NCBI GenBank assembly: GCA_002179805.1
Contig: NAVB01002135.1
Span: 1-10,065, forward strand
Length of the DNA stretch: 10,065 nt
Reading direction: 5' to 3'
DNA from: Acanthamoeba lenticulata
Taxonomy: Eukaryota > Discosea > Longamoebia > Acanthamoebidae
Part shown: positions 9,027-10,065 of the stretch, in pieces
How positions within the stretch are numbered: position 1 is the stretch's first letter
How the letters are laid out: each line of letters begins with the position of its first letter
Translations under genes and position numbers: made by a program
The notes under the pieces: model-generated
Told to the model about the DNA's origin: nothing
Databases searched by the model: none
What the model saw: only the letters and a program-made list of their open reading frames with translations

Positions 9027-9181
9027 TCACCCCACGGTACATGTCGTCACGTCCCACGGGCAGCCGTTGGCGCGCAGCCACTGGAGCACGGCCAGGTGGC
9101 CTCCTTTGGCTGCTTCGTTGCAGGTGTTCTCGTCCCACGGGCAGCCGTTGGCGCGAGCCCACTGGACAAACACAAGCACGT
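9027..9181 (-). pseudogene. ankyrin-like repeat fragment (about 1.7 repeats), broken or 3' exon of the right-hand gene
   Basis: One minus-strand frame reads ENVLVFVQWARANGCPWDE, then NTCNEAAKGGHLAVLQWL, RANGCPWDVTTC and a TGA at 9029-9027. This is the ankyrin-like repeat with NGCPWDE and GHLxVLQW that is abundant in amoebae and in some giant DNA viruses of amoebae (family knowledge). Only one full repeat of 27 residues and part of a second are present, with no ATG of its own. The frame is shifted by one base from the end of the upstream open frame (TGA 9186-9184). Just before it is a pyrimidine-rich run ending GTGAG (minus strand 9206-9178), which could be a splice acceptor, so it may be a real last exon rather than a relic. 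I cannot decide between the two. Confidence 0.5.
9050..9155 (-). repeat. 25-bp direct repeat within the ankyrin-like units
   Basis: Bases 9050-9074 and 9131-9155 are identical, 81 nt apart, which is exactly 27 codons. The repeat encodes ARANGCPWD / RANGCPWD and is the nucleotide trace of recent duplication of the protein repeat. Confidence 0.8.
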
Positions 9182-9183
9182 TC

Positions 9184-10065
9184 TCACGAGGAAGAAAAGG
9201 AAAACGAGAAGCCTGACTGGACGGAGGAGGAAGGGGACGAGGGCGAAGTAGAGGTTGGCGGCAGGAGCTGGGAAGGGGTAGGGGTGAGCACAGGCGTATA
9301 GGTGAATGTCGGCGTCACGTCAGGAGTCGTGTAATCCTCCACGAAAAGAGTGGAGGAGAAGGGAGACCCAGTGGCAGACGCACGGACACCACGGCCAGTA
9401 GGAGTCGCAGGACTGGGCGCGGGAGACCTGCTCTTGCGGCCGCCTGGCCTTCTCTTGCTTGCGCCAGCTGGCGTCGGTGCGCCAGAGATGGCCAGGTTGT
9501 CCAGACCAGCGAGAAGGCTGCCCTCGTCCGACCAGGCCTTGCTGGGCGAGCGTGCTGGAGACAACGACGACGAAGTTGACGAAAAGAAGAAGTTTGACGG
9601 GGTTGATGTCGGCGCAGTGAAGGAGCTTGAAGAAAAGATCACTGCCGCAGGGCTATTGGCGATGTGCTCGCCGTTGAGCTTGACGACAACCACGTAGGTG
9701 GGGCGAGGTCCAGGTCCGGTGCCAGACAGTAGCACATCGCTGTCTTCGCAGTTGATGGTATACGTGACAGGGAGGCCCCCCCAATAGTCAGCCCCTACCT
9801 TTAAATCGATGTCCAAGCACTGTTGCTCAGGAACGTTGTCGAGTTGCCATTCATCGTCGCCCTCGAGGGCGGCCAGCAGCTGCTTGACCTCCTCAAGCTG
9901 TGTCCGCTTGCTTGACAGTTCCTTCTCGAGGTTCGCCTCGCTATCAAGCGAGGTATCTTGGTGATGCGGCTCCCTTCGCCTGACGGTCTTGAGTCGTTGC
10001 GCAGTCTGCTTGCGGTCCAGCCGGAGCTGTGCCATAGCCACATTCTTCTCGGCCTCCCACAAGCG
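9184..10065 (-). CDS. coiled-coil and possible filamin-like domain protein, 5' part outside window
   Basis: An open minus-strand frame entering from the right edge and ending at TGA 9186-9184, 293 codons in view. There is no upstream start in the window (the first in-window ATG is internal), so the gene begins beyond 10065. Residues 1-65 of the visible part are rich in Lys/Arg/Glu/Gln/Leu and look like the end of a coiled coil (ANLEKELSSKRTQLEEVKQLL). Then a beta-rich segment ends in PTYVVVVKLNGEHIANSP, which resembles the last strands of a filamin/ABP280 repeat (typical end: YxVxVKxNGxHIxGSP). The remaining ~150 residues are Ser/Thr/Pro-rich, with a basic GRKSRSP patch, and look disordered. 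A coiled coil followed by a filamin repeat is known from TRIM-like and scaffold proteins; the function here is unknown. The true 3' end may be spliced on to the ankyrin-like exon. Confidence 0.6.
   Translation of the reverse strand, partial: RLWEAEKNVAMAQLRLDRKQTAQRLKTVRRREPHHQDTSLDSEANLEKELSSKRTQLEEVKQLLAALEGDDEWQLDNVPEQQCLDIDLKVGADYWGGLPVTYTINCEDSDVLLSGTGPGPRPTYVVVVKLNGEHIANSPAAVIFSSSSFTAPTSTPSNFFFSSTSSSLSPARSPSKAWSDEGSLLAGLDNLAISGAPTPAGASKRRPGGRKSRSPAPSPATPTGRGVRASATGSPFSSTLFVEDYTTPDVTPTFTYTPVLTPTPSQLLPPTSTSPSSPSSSVQSGFSFSFSSS

Noticed and set aside
9050..9155. 25-bp direct repeats as a possible CRISPR-like array
   Set aside because: There are only two copies, in a eukaryotic genome, and the 81-nt period is exactly one 27-residue protein repeat in frame.
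8832..9301. Two overlapping plus-strand open frames of 139 and 147 codons
   Set aside because: Their repeats (VPRAAVGA, SRPTGSRWR) are the antisense reading of the ankyrin-like repeat. The minus-strand frame matches a known repeat family.
1..10065. A gene cluster or new defence-like system
   Set aside because: The genes encode a lysosomal glycosidase, an RCC1-BTB protein, an orphan and a scaffold-like protein, each with its own gap and signals. There is no common theme, shared operon or mobile context, so I do not claim a system.

Overview
This is a protein-coding stretch of a eukaryotic nuclear genome. Its GC-rich exons are interrupted by many short GT-AG introns (51-130 nt). All four genes lie on the minus strand, head to tail, with 200-415 nt between them. 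The best guess for the source is a free-living amoebozoan such as Acanthamoeba. This rests on GC-rich codon use, intron size, intron donors mostly of the form GT[A/G]CG, and an ankyrin-like repeat of the NGCPWDE type. It is an inference; no database was searched.

Reading right to left in transcription order: (1) 10065-9184, the 3' part of a gene for a coiled-coil plus possible filamin-like protein with a long Ser/Thr/Pro tail, followed at 9181-9027 by a short out-of-frame piece of ankyrin-like repeats and an AATAAA at 8969-8964. (2) 8781-4855, a complete 14-exon gene for a lysosomal-type alpha-mannosidase (GH38), 983 residues when spliced as given here. (3) A 413-nt gap holding six CCAAT/ATTGG boxes. 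(4) 4441-3443, an uncharacterised apparently single-exon gene of 332 residues. (5) A 213-nt gap with a TATA-like element. (6) 3229-1, a 13-exon gene, cut by the left edge, for a protein with RCC1-type repeats followed by two BTB/POZ domains.

I placed 25 introns by hand. Every junction keeps the reading frame, and the joined proteins follow their families. The genes have no evident common pathway: one is a lysosomal glycoprotein-degrading enzyme, one is probably a Cullin-3 adaptor or scaffold, one is unknown, and one is probably a scaffold or cytoskeletal protein. I see no mobile element, CRISPR array, RNA gene or new defence-like system. The points worth a second look are the intron features (donor motif, stop-free introns of length 3n, a strongly foldable intron), the micro-exons, the CCAAT cluster, the orphan gene and the ankyrin fragment.
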